A DNA stretch of 33,624 bases from a virus: positions 1-33,624 of the IMG/VR virus record IMGVR_UViG_3300050821_006257; one strand, 5' to 3'. Within the stretch, counting starts at the first letter, position 1; each line of letters opens with the position of its first letter. The translations under genes and the position numbers were made by a program. Under the pieces are notes generated by a model. That model was not told the origin of the DNA. It searched no databases and was given only the letters and a program-made list of their open reading frames with translations. Shown one piece after another: positions 1-9,163 of the stretch.

Positions 1-174
1 GACCTCCTAACGGCAGTGGAGGCCCCGCGGTTGCCGCGCTTCAAAACCTCTCAAGCCCAAGACCCGCATAAGGCTTTCGGGCTTTATGCCTATCACTCAG
101 GCCGACGCGATCAGCACGACGTATGGCTGACGCTGCTGACCGGAGAAGCACCGAAGGAGCAGAACAGTGAGTGA
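1..174 (+). CDS. C-terminal end of a virion gene (portal position), partial
   Basis: An open frame runs in from the left edge and stops at the TGA at 172-174, giving the last 57 residues of a protein that begins outside the window. The tail is hydrophilic and ends in APKEQNSE. It overlaps the GTG start of the next gene by 8 bases. In phages of this layout the gene just before the scaffold and capsid genes is usually the portal, so a portal C-terminus is the likeliest identity. That is inferred from position only, as no portal motif is visible in so short a piece. Confidence 0.55.
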   Translation, partial: DLLTAVEAPRLPRFKTSQAQDPHKAFGLYAYHSGRRDQHDVWLTLLTGEAPKEQNSE

Positions 175-769
175 AGAAAAGCAGGCCGTGGTTGACACGA
201 CCCAAGCAGCGGCACCGCCGGCTGCGACGGACGACAGCGCACGGGTAGGCGTGGACCCGCTCGATGAACTCTTGACCCAATGGGATCAGAGTGAGGCGAA
301 CAAGGCCCCCGTTCCACCTCCCGTACCGCCTACACAGCAGACTCAGGAGGTCGTCCCGCCTTGGGCTCAAGACCTCCGCAATCGGCTCTTTAAGGAGGAC
401 TTGAACAAGGCTGTTTCTAACATCTTTGGCGAACTGAAAATCGCGCTCCCAGTAGAGGCGAAGATCGGTTGGATTGATCAATTGGCTATAAACAATCCTG
501 CTCTCGGGCGGGCTTTTATGGACAGGATCAATAACCCGAGAGCTTGGGAACAGGCTGAGAAAGCCATATCGAAGAAGATATGGAACGACTTCAAGTCTTC
601 CCAGGTGGACGAAACAGCCACCGCTGATCACGAGGCTGTTGCGCAAGCGGTTCGGGGCGCGTCAACCAACAAGGTCGCCACGGAACCCGCCCCCAAATTC
701 GGGCGAATGTCCAACGCCGAGTTTCGCAAGTACGCTATAGAGCAGTACGGCTTCGATCCCGGCGTGTAA
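167..769 (+). CDS. Scaffold-like capsid assembly protein
   Basis: This 200-aa protein lies directly before the major capsid gene, the usual place for a scaffolding protein. The N-terminal third is acidic, Ala/Pro-rich and probably disordered, with a PPPVPP run near residue 50. The rest is charged and predicted helical and ends in EQYGFDPGV, a short terminal segment like those scaffolds use to touch the capsid shell. The GTG start is supported by AAGGAG about 9 bases upstream and by overlap with the preceding stop. The scaffold role comes from position and composition rather than from a recognised domain. Confidence 0.6.
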   Translation: MSEEKQAVVDTTQAAAPPAATDDSARVGVDPLDELLTQWDQSEANKAPVPPPVPPTQQTQEVVPPWAQDLRNRLFKEDLNKAVSNIFGELKIALPVEAKIGWIDQLAINNPALGRAFMDRINNPRAWEQAEKAISKKIWNDFKSSQVDETATADHEAVAQAVRGASTNKVATEPAPKFGRMSNAEFRKYAIEQYGFDPGV

Positions 770-799
770 GTGGTGACCTCCAGGCCATAGGAGACAACG

Positions 800-1879
800 A
801 TGGCCCTGACAGTCACCGACGACGTAACTATTCTCACCAAGCCGATCAATGCCGTCTTTCAGCAGACCTTTCTGCGCCGTGCGCAGCAGGTTTGCCCGTA
901 CTTCACGGGGACGGTTCCCGGCCAACTGAACAGGCAGCAAGGCACGTCCACCATAAAGTGGCGGCGTATCGAGCAGCTTGCCCCCTCGACGGCGGCATTG
1001 TCCGAACTGACCGGCGCGCTTGCGTTCATGGGCGGCCGTTCCTCGGTCACGCCGACGTTCACTGATGTTTTGGCCACAATGAGCAAATATGGCCAGTTCT
1101 ACATCGTCAACGAAGAAGTGGACCTGTTCAACCCGAACGGCACCACGAATGAGCTGATCGGGACGCTCGGCGAGTCCGCCGGACGTTCGCTCAACCAGCT
1201 CATGCGCAACGTGTCCGAGGGAACGCTGCCGCAGGTCTACGCCAACAACGTGGCGTCGCTGCGTTCGGTCGTCGCCAAGGTTGCAACCGGCGACCTCAAC
1301 TACGTTATCAACCAGTTGTCGCGTAACGCGGCGCGGACCTTTACCGCCATGTCTCCCGGCGCCGTCGAGATCGGCACAGTGCCGATCCTGCCGTCGTTCT
1401 GGGCCTTCTGCCACCCGGACGTTGCGGTGGATATTGCCGGTCTGACCGGCTTTACCTCGGTGGAGAAGTACGCACAGCAAGTGTCGATCGCCATCGGCGA
1501 GTTTGGCACCTATTCGCTGGCCGGCCGCGGTCTCCGGTTCATCCAATCGGAGGATGCCTCGATCGGCCTAGCAGGCGGCGGTGCGGTGGGCGGCGGTATC
1601 CGCGGCATTACCAACACTGACGTGTACGCCATCGTAGTCATTGGTCAGGACGCACTGGGATCGGTCGGCCTGGGCCTGCGTCACACCGATGGCACCTACA
1701 AGGCCGGCGACAATACCGGCGGATGGGAGATCATCAACCATCCGGTGGGATCGAGCGGAGCAGCAGACCCGTTCAACGAAATCGCGACGTTGGCTTACAA
1801 GTTATTTTTTGCCGGCGCGGTTTTGAACTCAACCTGGGGCTTCTCGATCCGCAGCGGCGCCAGCCTGCTCGTTCCGTAA
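800..1879 (+). CDS. Major capsid protein, N4-gp56 family
   Basis: This 359-aa protein forms the icosahedral shell. Its pattern matches the N4-gp56 capsid family: an N-terminal helix with FQQTFLRRAQQ, a short STIKWRRIEQL strand like the family's frr-L segment, the SKYGQFYIVNEEVD segment (compare yG-y-isde-d), a central HPDVAVDIAGL segment, then EFGTYSLAGRGLRFIQS (compare E-G-g-RFv-s) and a C-terminal beta region. The length is close to that of other members. AGGAGACAACG stands just before the ATG. A hairpin follows the gene, and scaffold and adaptor genes flank it, as expected for a capsid cassette. Confidence 0.88.
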   Translation: MALTVTDDVTILTKPINAVFQQTFLRRAQQVCPYFTGTVPGQLNRQQGTSTIKWRRIEQLAPSTAALSELTGALAFMGGRSSVTPTFTDVLATMSKYGQFYIVNEEVDLFNPNGTTNELIGTLGESAGRSLNQLMRNVSEGTLPQVYANNVASLRSVVAKVATGDLNYVINQLSRNAARTFTAMSPGAVEIGTVPILPSFWAFCHPDVAVDIAGLTGFTSVEKYAQQVSIAIGEFGTYSLAGRGLRFIQSEDASIGLAGGGAVGGGIRGITNTDVYAIVVIGQDALGSVGLGLRHTDGTYKAGDNTGGWEIINHPVGSSGAADPFNEIATLAYKLFFAGAVLNSTWGFSIRSGASLLVP

Positions 1880-1921
1880 TAACGGAAGGAAAACGCGGCC
1901 CCCGTCATGCGTGGCGGGGGC
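1872..1921 (+). other. Two hairpins after the capsid gene
   Basis: Two inverted repeats lie between the capsid gene and the next gene. TTCCGT/ACGGAA (1872-1877 and 1882-1887) has a 4-base loop, and GCCCCCG/CGGGGGC (1898-1904 and 1915-1921) has a 10-base loop. No run of T follows, so this is not a standard intrinsic terminator. It may act as a partial terminator or an RNA-stability element that keeps capsid mRNA more abundant than the genes downstream. Confidence 0.5.
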
Positions 1922-1941
1922 TGTAAACCTATGGAGTTTTC

Positions 1942-2397
1942 ATGGGCGCTATTCTGACCAGAATCGATGACCCGCGCGATAATCTGATGAAGATGACGCG
2001 CGATGAACTCTATGACTACGGCAAGGAGAACGGCATCGAGTTTCCGCAAGGCCGCGATACGCCGGCCTTTGATGGGACCAGTGCTCCGGTTCCGAATATG
2101 GTGGCCATATTACGCGCTCGGGGACTGCCCGGCCGCGACAAGTCGTACCGTCAACTCGGCGCTCCGCAGCCGCTCCTTTCTGATCCGCCGGCATCATACA
2201 GCAACAAGATATTGCCCAAGACGCCACCGCCCATTCCATCGCCTACGTGGGACCGGGATCAGGAACCGCCGCCTCCTATTGAGAAGATGACCATGGGGCA
2301 GATGCGCAAGGAGTGCAAAAGCCGCGGCATCAAGATGGAGCGACGGGACAACATGAACACGTTGCGGGACAAGCTCCGTGGCCAAAACGCTGCTTGA
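1942..2397 (+). CDS. Virion-region protein with two SAP/HeH-like motifs
   Basis: This 151-aa hypothetical protein has two short helix-extended-loop-helix segments resembling the SAP/HeH/LEM group. One is near residues 18-35 (MTRDELYDYGKENGIEF) and the other near residues 115-147 (MTMGQMRKECKSRGIKM and following). A Pro-rich linker (PPPIPSP, PPPPIEK) separates them. Such motifs often bind DNA or act as small interaction modules. Position after the capsid gene suggests a head or head-completion role. TGGAG lies just before the ATG. The end overlaps the next gene by 20 bases. Confidence 0.7.
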   Translation: MGAILTRIDDPRDNLMKMTRDELYDYGKENGIEFPQGRDTPAFDGTSAPVPNMVAILRARGLPGRDKSYRQLGAPQPLLSDPPASYSNKILPKTPPPIPSPTWDRDQEPPPPIEKMTMGQMRKECKSRGIKMERRDNMNTLRDKLRGQNAA

Positions 2398-3046
2398 TGG
2401 CGTCAACCAGACGCTATTGCGGGTAAACATTATCGCCGGGAATGCGGGGCTGCTCACGTCGCTGACCAATTCGGCGCTGCAGCACAACATCGACGTTGCA
2501 ATCCAGGTCATCAACGAGAGCATCGGCCGTCTTTATCAATACTCCGAAAAGTCACTACCGATCGAGCAGGCGGAAGGCAGCATCGTTCTTGCCACCGGCG
2601 TGCGGGAATACGCACTCGCCGCCGATTTTGTCATGATGATGTGGCCGTTCCGGGATCGGGTGAACACGCAATACATCAATGAATACACGCAAGGCTATAA
2701 CGCGCTTCTCGACCTCGACCCGCAACAGAACCAGAGTTCGCAGCCGCTGTGGGGTGTCATCAGCCCGATCACCGGCAAGCTGCGCGTCGAATTTGCGCCC
2801 GACATTACCGTAAACGGCCGGCAATATTTCTACGAGTACGAAAAGCTGCTGGTGATGGTCAATGCAACAGACACCATGCCGTTTCTCGACTCGGTGTTCT
2901 GGCAGATGATCCCGGTCTGGGCTGAACTCTATAGCCGCGGCATGCGCAACGCTTTCGACCAGGGCATCTACAAGGAAGCATTAGGCATTGCCTCCAAGCT
3001 GCTGACGCAAGAGAAGCAGAGAACCAACTATTCCCCGAGGGGCTGA
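2378..3046 (+). CDS. Head-tail adaptor-like protein
   Basis: This 222-aa protein has the place and size of the adaptor or tail-tubular-A-like proteins that follow the capsid gene in short-tailed phages. It begins with a helical region (LRVNIIAGNAGLLTSL, then AIQVINESIGRLYQYS), has a central beta-rich part and ends in helices rich in aromatic residues (FWQMIPVWAELYSRGMR). This overall design, with helices that pack on the portal and a beta lobe, is typical of adaptors. The start is GTG, nested in the end of the preceding gene, and the stop overlaps the next ATG. The role is inferred from context and size. Confidence 0.6.
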   Translation: MAKTLLDGVNQTLLRVNIIAGNAGLLTSLTNSALQHNIDVAIQVINESIGRLYQYSEKSLPIEQAEGSIVLATGVREYALAADFVMMMWPFRDRVNTQYINEYTQGYNALLDLDPQQNQSSQPLWGVISPITGKLRVEFAPDITVNGRQYFYEYEKLLVMVNATDTMPFLDSVFWQMIPVWAELYSRGMRNAFDQGIYKEALGIASKLLTQEKQRTNYSPRG

Positions 3047-4662
3047 TGGTACAGCGCATCGGACCCGAGGAAAACAATGTCACCCTCAAATTCGGCGGCG
3101 GGTTGCACACCAGGGCATCGCCGGACGAGATCGACGGCCGCGAGGCGGCGGGCGGCTTCAACTTCACTATCGATATTCAGGACCGCAACCTCAAGAACCG
3201 GCCGCCGTTCGATCTTGTGGGTACGGCGCCTAACGCCGGAGCCATCCGCGGCGCTGCCAGCCTGTTAAAAACGGACGGCACCGTAACTACGATATTCCAG
3301 GCCGGGAACACTATCTACAAGTGGGACGGCCACTCGGGCTTTACAAATGTCGGCTCCTGCAGCTCCGGCTGCCAGTTGCGCGGGCACTGGAAAACCCACG
3401 TCTGGAACCTGAGCAATATCGTTCTGATCACCGACTTGACGCTGACCGATACGGTGTATCAGTGGGACGGCACGACGTTCAGCCATCCGGTGTTCACCGA
3501 CCAGGCAGGAGGCGCGTTCGGCAATTTCTTCGCCAAGTATTGCGCCGTGCAGGACGAGAGGGCCGTATTTGCCAACGTATTTGCAGGCACTGCCACACCG
3601 CAGATGATCGTCGGCACCAAGCGCAGCGTCTACACGCAGTTGACTGTGGTCAATCGTCCGTCATCGTCGCTCGGGGCCGCCGATCCTTTTTTCCTTCTGT
3701 CCAAGGACCAAAAGCCGATCAATGGCTATTTGACTACCTATCTCGGGACGATGATCTCGACGGAAAAGGGCGAGATATTTAACCTCACCGGGACCGACTC
3801 CACGAACTTCGCCTTTGCCACGTTCTATGCCGCCTCGTGTGCTGCGGGTGTGGAATCGATCGAGGAAATCGGCAACGACTTCATTTATGGCCGGCCAGGG
3901 CGCATCGAGAGTGTGCGAGACACCAACACTTTCGGCAATTCAACCGCATCGGACCTCACCGAAATCGTTTCTGATCAGGTCGCCGCCTATACCGGATGGA
4001 CCATCGTATTCAACTCGCGAACGCGCAAGACGTATTGTTTCCCGGCCGGGGTTTCCGAGTGCTGGGTGTTGGATGCGGCAATCCGCGATGCAAACCAGAT
4101 CAGTCCATGGATGCGCTGGAAAACCAGTCATCCGATGGCGTTCCAGCCTACGATGGTGATGTCGCTGCTCGATCCGGTGGACGGGCTCGAATATATCTTC
4201 ATGGGCGACGCGACGGGCCACATCTACCGGATGGAAGGAACGGGAGCAAACGGCGACGGCGGCACCAGCACCATCAACATGCAGTTCCTGTCGAAACTCA
4301 TATCGGCGCGGCTGGACGCCAAGGCATACGATGTCGAGGGCTACATAAAATATAAGCAGCAGCTCGTAGCCGCAGTCACGCTGACATTCCAGTACCAGGG
4401 CGAAAATATTTTTACGAACTCGCTGACGACCACGCTTGCCGGAGCGGGAGCCGGCAGCTACTGGAGCGGAACATCGTATTGGGGCGGGACGACCGCATCA
4501 CCGGGGGCGGGTTTCTGGGGCTCGTTCACCGGCCGTTTGACGCGCAACAAGTTCAGCATTCCCGGCAATGCAAACGAGTTTCAGGTGCTGACCGAGGTCA
4601 CCGGCAATAATGCTGTCTCCATCAACGAAATCGGAATCCGCTTCCGCGCTTCGAGTTCGTAG
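3046..4662 (+). CDS. Large beta-rich virion protein, tail/stabilisation type
   Basis: This 538-aa protein is almost entirely beta-strand. It has repeated short blocks such as TIYKWDGHSGFTNV and TVYQWDGTTFSHPV, each a Y-x-WDG motif of the kind seen in beta-propeller blades. In short-tailed phages, propeller-type proteins in this slot form the tail nozzle or head-stabilisation ring. The C-terminus is Gly/Ser/Trp-rich (AGAGSYWSGTSYWGGTTAS) and then forms a beta sandwich-like end. It starts on the A of the preceding TGA. The structural assignment is well supported, but the exact location in the virion is not. Confidence 0.65.
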   Translation: MVQRIGPEENNVTLKFGGGLHTRASPDEIDGREAAGGFNFTIDIQDRNLKNRPPFDLVGTAPNAGAIRGAASLLKTDGTVTTIFQAGNTIYKWDGHSGFTNVGSCSSGCQLRGHWKTHVWNLSNIVLITDLTLTDTVYQWDGTTFSHPVFTDQAGGAFGNFFAKYCAVQDERAVFANVFAGTATPQMIVGTKRSVYTQLTVVNRPSSSLGAADPFFLLSKDQKPINGYLTTYLGTMISTEKGEIFNLTGTDSTNFAFATFYAASCAAGVESIEEIGNDFIYGRPGRIESVRDTNTFGNSTASDLTEIVSDQVAAYTGWTIVFNSRTRKTYCFPAGVSECWVLDAAIRDANQISPWMRWKTSHPMAFQPTMVMSLLDPVDGLEYIFMGDATGHIYRMEGTGANGDGGTSTINMQFLSKLISARLDAKAYDVEGYIKYKQQLVAAVTLTFQYQGENIFTNSLTTTLAGAGAGSYWSGTSYWGGTTASPGAGFWGSFTGRLTRNKFSIPGNANEFQVLTEVTGNNAVSINEIGIRFRASSS

Positions 4663-5164
4663 CAAATGGCGGCTGTCGCAGACGTTGCGGCGCACCGTTA
4701 ACTACCGCCCGATCGAGGCCGACGACATCAAGTATTTGTGGGCGGCGTACAAGCAGGGTGCGTTCCCCGACATGGAGCCGGACCTCGAGCCGGACGAGTT
4801 CAAGGAAGCGTTCTATAGCCTTGTGCAGGCGAAATTTCATGCGGTGTGGACGCTGTTTGGGCCGACCCGCAAGGGGTTAATCCCGGTCGGCGTGGTGTTC
4901 GCGGCCTGGGCTCCGAATGGGCCATTTCTGATCGTTACCGGCGCGGTGTGGATGCCATGGGCGAGCAAGCGCAACATAGTCGAGTGCATGGTCGGGTTTC
5001 TGAACGGCGTTCGCAAGGAATTTGCGCTGCAATTCTACGCTTTGCCGGAACACAAACGGCTTTATGAGGTCTGCGCGATGCACGGAGCCGTCAGACGCAT
5101 TGGCACTTCGTATACTGCCATCGCCGGCAAGCATGCCGCCATGTTCGAGACCAGGGCGCCGTAA
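4610..5164 (+). CDS. GNAT-like phage protein
   Basis: The ORF is 184 aa, but the true start is uncertain. ATG 4610 lies inside the preceding gene, and a TTG at 4684 would give about 160 aa beginning just before the conserved-looking NYRPIEADDIKYLW. The body resembles GNAT-fold proteins found in tailed-phage structural operons: a central beta pair (GLIPVGVVFAAW, FLIVTGAVWMPWAS) followed by KRNIVECMVGFLNGVR, where the N-acyltransferase fold has its cofactor loop, and a C-terminal RRIGTSYTAIAGKHAAMFET. A classical acetyl-CoA pyrophosphate loop is not obvious, so activity is unproven. Confidence 0.6.
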   Translation: MLSPSTKSESASALRVRSKWRLSQTLRRTVNYRPIEADDIKYLWAAYKQGAFPDMEPDLEPDEFKEAFYSLVQAKFHAVWTLFGPTRKGLIPVGVVFAAWAPNGPFLIVTGAVWMPWASKRNIVECMVGFLNGVRKEFALQFYALPEHKRLYEVCAMHGAVRRIGTSYTAIAGKHAAMFETRAP

Positions 5165-5965
5165 ATGTCGTTCCTCAGCGGCAAAGGCCCGAATATATCG
5201 ACGCCGACCGCCTTCCAGCCTGCGGGCTTTACCAGTTCCGGCTTTACTGGCAGCTATGCGGGCGGCTCCTACAATGTGGCCCCTACTGCTGGGTTGTCGT
5301 CAAATGTCGGCAATTTGGAACTCACATTCGGGAATGCGTCCAGGGCATTCAGCAATCTTGCCAATACGGTAAAGCTGGGATTTTCGCAATTCCGCCAGGC
5401 CGGATTGGCCGACCTGACTAATCAGCAGAGTGCGGCGCGATCCAATCTGCAGGATACTCTGGCGCAGCGGCGCATTCTCGGTTCGTCATTTGCCAATGCG
5501 CAGCAAAGCCAGCAGGATGCCGAATTTGCAGCAAAGCGCGACCAGTTCATCGCAGAGTCGTATCTTGCGGAATTGGAGGCGAGTAACAAGCTCATTCAGG
5601 AGCAGTTTCAGGCCAAGACGCAGCAGTTTGCGGTCGGCATCAATGAAATGAATTTGGAAGCCGGGATTGCCGCCGATCTGTCAGCCAAGGCGACATCCTC
5701 GATGGCATCAATAGCATCAGCACAAGCGGAACTCGACGCAAAGGCTCAGGCAGGTGTCGGTAGCTTCTTCGGAACCCTTGCCAGCGGCGGATTAGGCGCA
5801 TTCGGCAAGTATGCCGGAAGCCCTTCTGGTTCTAGCGCGCTTACTTCACTGTTCGGCGGTGCTGGCGGCGCAAGCAGTGCCGGTGGTACGGCGGCGGCTG
5901 CGACAGGTGGAGAAGCATTACTGTCCGATGCCGAAATGGAAGCAACGCTTGCTGCTCTGGCATGA
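5165..5965 (+). CDS. Internal virion-like protein, helical core with Gly-rich ends
   Basis: This 266-aa protein has a low-complexity Gly/Ser/Thr/Ala N-terminus (residues 1-50). A long Gln/Ala-rich helical core follows (about 70-200, with QQSQQDAEFAAKRDQF and QEQFQAKTQQFAVGI). The C-terminus is a Gly/Ala/Ser-rich tail (GGAGGASSAGGTAAAATGG). Such composition is common in ejection or internal core proteins of short-tailed phages, which must unfold and leave through the tail. It opens a run of three similar genes (5165-9067). The ATG begins one base after the previous stop. Confidence 0.6.
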   Translation: MSFLSGKGPNISTPTAFQPAGFTSSGFTGSYAGGSYNVAPTAGLSSNVGNLELTFGNASRAFSNLANTVKLGFSQFRQAGLADLTNQQSAARSNLQDTLAQRRILGSSFANAQQSQQDAEFAAKRDQFIAESYLAELEASNKLIQEQFQAKTQQFAVGINEMNLEAGIAADLSAKATSSMASIASAQAELDAKAQAGVGSFFGTLASGGLGAFGKYAGSPSGSSALTSLFGGAGGASSAGGTAAAATGGEALLSDAEMEATLAALA

Positions 5966-5974
5966 GGAAATAAC

Positions 5975-7444
5975 ATGGCCGGCATCGGTTTTGGTCTTGG
6001 TGGGTTTGCCAGCGCATTTCAGCAGGGAATGCGCGACAACAGCCTTGCCGATTATCGGCAACAGGAACTCAAGCTGCAAGAGCAGGCGCAGAAGAACGCC
6101 GAACAACGTTTCCAGACCACCCGCATCGATCAAATCCGCTCCGATGCAATGAAGAACATTGCAGAGGGTATCGAATCCATCAAGATTGCCCATCCCGAGA
6201 TCGGCAACGATCAGATTTCAAAGCAATTCATGCCGTGGGTCGAGCAGGTAGCAGGGTTGACCCAGAAATCAGGTCTAGACCCGGCTACGGTCTATTCGCA
6301 GTTCGCCACCGCGTTGGCCAGGCCGCCAAAGACGCAGACCGCAGCAGCCATGACAGCCGCAACGACCGAGCCGAAGGTCGAGAAAATGACCTCCGCGTCG
6401 GGGGATCAAAGCATTGCCATCGTGGACCCGTACAAGAAAACCGTGGACTACCCTGGCGGCCAGCCGGATACGTCGGTGCCGTCGCCGCGCGAGGGCCTAG
6501 AGCCGGGTGAGATCGACACCAATTTCCGAGACGCACTAGCCAAGCGTGCGGGACTGACATCGGAAGAACTGGACGTAGCGGGCCGTTCCTGGGCCGCTGG
6601 GAATCCCACGGCCGTGCAAAATCTCGGGCGCAGCCGAGGGGGAGAAGCACAAAAGGCCATAAGAGCATGGGGCACGCATACTCTTATGCGTGAAGAAGGA
6701 CTTTCTGCAAAAACCGCTGCGGAAGTATTGGCAAATAACGTCATAGAATTTAGCGGTATGAAAGCTGGTGCTGCTTCTCTGGCGCGCAGAGAGGCGCAAG
6801 TTATTGGTGCATCCGAAACAGCCATGCAGACCGCGCCGCGCGTTACCGAAGCGTCAGATGCCGTGGACAGGACCAAATACTCTGACATCAATGCCATCAT
6901 CCTGGCGGGAAAGCGAAGAACAGGGGACGAAAATGTCATCCGCTTTGGCATCGCGGTGAACACCTTTATCAACAATTATGCGCGGGCAGTCGGAGCCGGG
7001 AGTGCGACGCTAACCGATACTGCCCGCGCCGAGGCAACTGCAAATCTGCAATTGGCATGGTCTAATGGACAAATCCATGCCGCCATCGATCAGATGCTCA
7101 ATAAGGAGCTGCCTTCGGAAGTCACGGGCGCCAAGTTGGGCATGCGGGAATTCCTCAAGCAGCGGGGGTATGCGGTTCCTCCCGGCGGTTCCGGCGGTGG
7201 TGGCGGCGGTGGTAAGGGCGGCCCATCAAGCATGTCCGATGACGAACTCAAGAAAAAGCTCGGCATTGGACCACGGAGCGAGAGTAGTCCCGGCAACAAG
7301 GTTGCAATGGATGCTACTGAACGGCAGGGGTTTCAGAGGCGTATCGACAACGCAGAAAGTGATAAGGATATTTTGAAGATACGCAAAGAACTTGAAAAGC
7401 GCGGGATCGACCCCGAAACTATCCCTGCACTGCGGATGGGATAA
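5975..7444 (+). CDS. Internal virion/ejection-type protein
   Basis: This 489-aa protein starts with a Gly-rich segment (GIGFGLGGFASAF) and then a long Gln/Glu/Ala-rich helix (LQEQAQKNAEQRF). The middle is helical with LAKRAGLTSEELD, and a glycine run (about residues 406-415) separates a charged C-terminal tail. GAGGAAATAAC precedes the ATG. Being large, soluble, helical and next to similar genes fits an internal core protein injected with DNA. No enzymatic domain such as a transglycosylase is visible. Confidence 0.6.
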   Translation: MAGIGFGLGGFASAFQQGMRDNSLADYRQQELKLQEQAQKNAEQRFQTTRIDQIRSDAMKNIAEGIESIKIAHPEIGNDQISKQFMPWVEQVAGLTQKSGLDPATVYSQFATALARPPKTQTAAAMTAATTEPKVEKMTSASGDQSIAIVDPYKKTVDYPGGQPDTSVPSPREGLEPGEIDTNFRDALAKRAGLTSEELDVAGRSWAAGNPTAVQNLGRSRGGEAQKAIRAWGTHTLMREEGLSAKTAAEVLANNVIEFSGMKAGAASLARREAQVIGASETAMQTAPRVTEASDAVDRTKYSDINAIILAGKRRTGDENVIRFGIAVNTFINNYARAVGAGSATLTDTARAEATANLQLAWSNGQIHAAIDQMLNKELPSEVTGAKLGMREFLKQRGYAVPPGGSGGGGGGGKGGPSSMSDDELKKKLGIGPRSESSPGNKVAMDATERQGFQRRIDNAESDKDILKIRKELEKRGIDPETIPALRMG

Positions 7445-9067
7445 ATGGCCGACAATAGATATGAGCTTTTGGCCGAAGGCTACCGCCGTGGTATTCTACC
7501 GCCGGACATGAAGGCGGCCTATGAAGAGGCGCAAAAGCGCGGCCTGTTCGTTGCGTCTGAAATGCAGGCATCGCAGCAGCCGGACTACGGCAAGATGTCA
7601 GCAGGCGAGATCGCCACTTCGGCTGTTGAGCACGTAGGACCTAGTGCATTGCAGATGGGCAAGGACATCTATCAAACCGTCCGACACCCGATTGAAACCG
7701 CTACAAACATTGGCAATATCGGCAAGGGCGTGCTGCAGAAGCTCGGCATCATGGAAGGCAAGGATGCGGAACCGTATGCCGATGCGGTCGGACAATATCT
7801 AGTAAAAAAATATGGGTCTGGAACTGCCATCAAAGAGACAATGGCGACCGATCCTTTAGGTTTAGCGGCAGATTTGTCTATGCTACTTACTGGAGGCGGC
7901 GGCGCCGCAGCGCGAGTTCCTGGCATCGTTGGCAAAGCTGGACGGGTAGCTCAGAAGGCTGGAGACATCGTTAATCCCCTTAATGTAGCAGGACAAGCCG
8001 TCAAAGGCGCGGCAAAGGCGGGATCGGAAGCTGTGGGTGGCTTGCTGACAGGAACTGGCGGTAAATCCATAAATCGCTCGTTTATGTCCGGTGCGGAAGC
8101 AATCACTGACCCGTCTCAAGGCAAGGCATTCCGTGGCAATTTTACTGGAAAAGTTGATCCAGCAGAAGTCGTTTCTGACGCTAAGGACGCAATTTCTGGT
8201 CTTATAAAATCAAGGGGTGAGGAATACCGAGCGGAACTTGGCAAGGTTACGGGAACTTCGTCATTGCCGTTGTCGTACAATAAAGTTGACAGGGCGATAG
8301 ATACGCAGATTAACAAATTCCACGGCAAGGTTCTTGACGAGTCCTTACAGCAAGTAGTCGAAACCGTCAGGGATCGCGTCGAACAATGGAAGGGTCTTCC
8401 TAACGTATTCCAATCTCCGTTGGGATTTGATGCGCTAAAAAAGAACATTGCGGACATCCGAAATCTTCCGGGTAATACCGACCAATTTGGAAGACTGACT
8501 AAGCAGGGAGCAGTTGTAAAGAACATCGAAAGGGCTATTACTGACACAATTTCGGATGCGGACCCAAAATATGCGAAGGTGATGGAAGCATACTCTAGCG
8601 CATCGGATATTATCGAAAATCTGCAACGGGAACTTAGTTTAGGACGTAACGCCAACGTCGATACCGGACTAAGAAAGTTGCAATCTGTACTCCGCAATAA
8701 TGTCAATACAAGCTACGGACGACGAGAGAGACTTGCTACGTTCTTGGCGGACAACGGGGCAACAACACTACTTTCGGCCCTTGCCGGTCAGAGCATGAGC
8801 ACTCTAATCCCTCGCGGTCTTGCGGCTCGTGCCTTGGCAGCAGCTCAGGCGTTCTTTGGCCTAGAGCACGGTGCGGGAAGCGAGCAACTGCTAAAGGCGG
8901 CGGGCGCCCTTACATTATCCTCGCCGGCTGTAGTTGGCGGCCTCGCGCATGGTGCCGGTATTTTATCGAGTCCGTTATATGCCGGCGCGCAGGCGGGTCG
9001 GCGCGTGGGTCTTGGGCCGGCTCGTCTCGGTTTGGGCGCCCGTGTTCTAAGTTCTACCCCTCAGTAG
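7445..9067 (+). CDS. Large internal virion/ejection-type protein
   Basis: This 540-aa protein is probably the largest internal virion protein here. The first 60 residues are charged, beginning MADNRYELLAEGYRRGIL. A Gly/Ala-rich segment (DLSMLLTGGGGAAARV, about 140-160) could be membrane-active. The central part (about 240-420) is a long helical region with DRAIDTQINKFHGKVL and RDRVEQW. The C-terminus is hydrophobic, with Ala/Gly-rich stretches that could insert in a membrane, as ejection proteins do. Bases between about 7.8 and 8.8 kb are less GC-rich than the neighbours, which suggests exchange of this part. Confidence 0.6.
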   Translation: MADNRYELLAEGYRRGILPPDMKAAYEEAQKRGLFVASEMQASQQPDYGKMSAGEIATSAVEHVGPSALQMGKDIYQTVRHPIETATNIGNIGKGVLQKLGIMEGKDAEPYADAVGQYLVKKYGSGTAIKETMATDPLGLAADLSMLLTGGGGAAARVPGIVGKAGRVAQKAGDIVNPLNVAGQAVKGAAKAGSEAVGGLLTGTGGKSINRSFMSGAEAITDPSQGKAFRGNFTGKVDPAEVVSDAKDAISGLIKSRGEEYRAELGKVTGTSSLPLSYNKVDRAIDTQINKFHGKVLDESLQQVVETVRDRVEQWKGLPNVFQSPLGFDALKKNIADIRNLPGNTDQFGRLTKQGAVVKNIERAITDTISDADPKYAKVMEAYSSASDIIENLQRELSLGRNANVDTGLRKLQSVLRNNVNTSYGRRERLATFLADNGATTLLSALAGQSMSTLIPRGLAARALAAAQAFFGLEHGAGSEQLLKAAGALTLSSPAVVGGLAHGAGILSSPLYAGAQAGRRVGLGPARLGLGARVLSSTPQ

Positions 9068-9131
9068 AGTCTTTGATCTGCTGAAACACGATTGCGGCGA
9101 AAAACGCTGCGACGAGAATCCATAGCAACAT
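9054..9131 (-). CDS. Possible 25-aa single-TM microprotein
   Basis: On the minus strand of the gap between the ejection gene and the fibre gene there is a short frame with GGGGAAC a few bases before its ATG. The product, MLLWILVAAFFAAIVF followed by a charged tail QQIKDSTEG, would be one membrane helix. It points against its neighbours and overlaps the end of the gene before it by 14 bases. The sequence is hydrophobic enough to be real, but an ORF this short can arise by chance. Confidence 0.3.
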   Translation of the reverse strand: MLLWILVAAFFAAIVFQQIKDSTEG

Positions 9132-9163
9132 ATCAGTTCCCCGACTTCATGTGAGGCCCCCTC

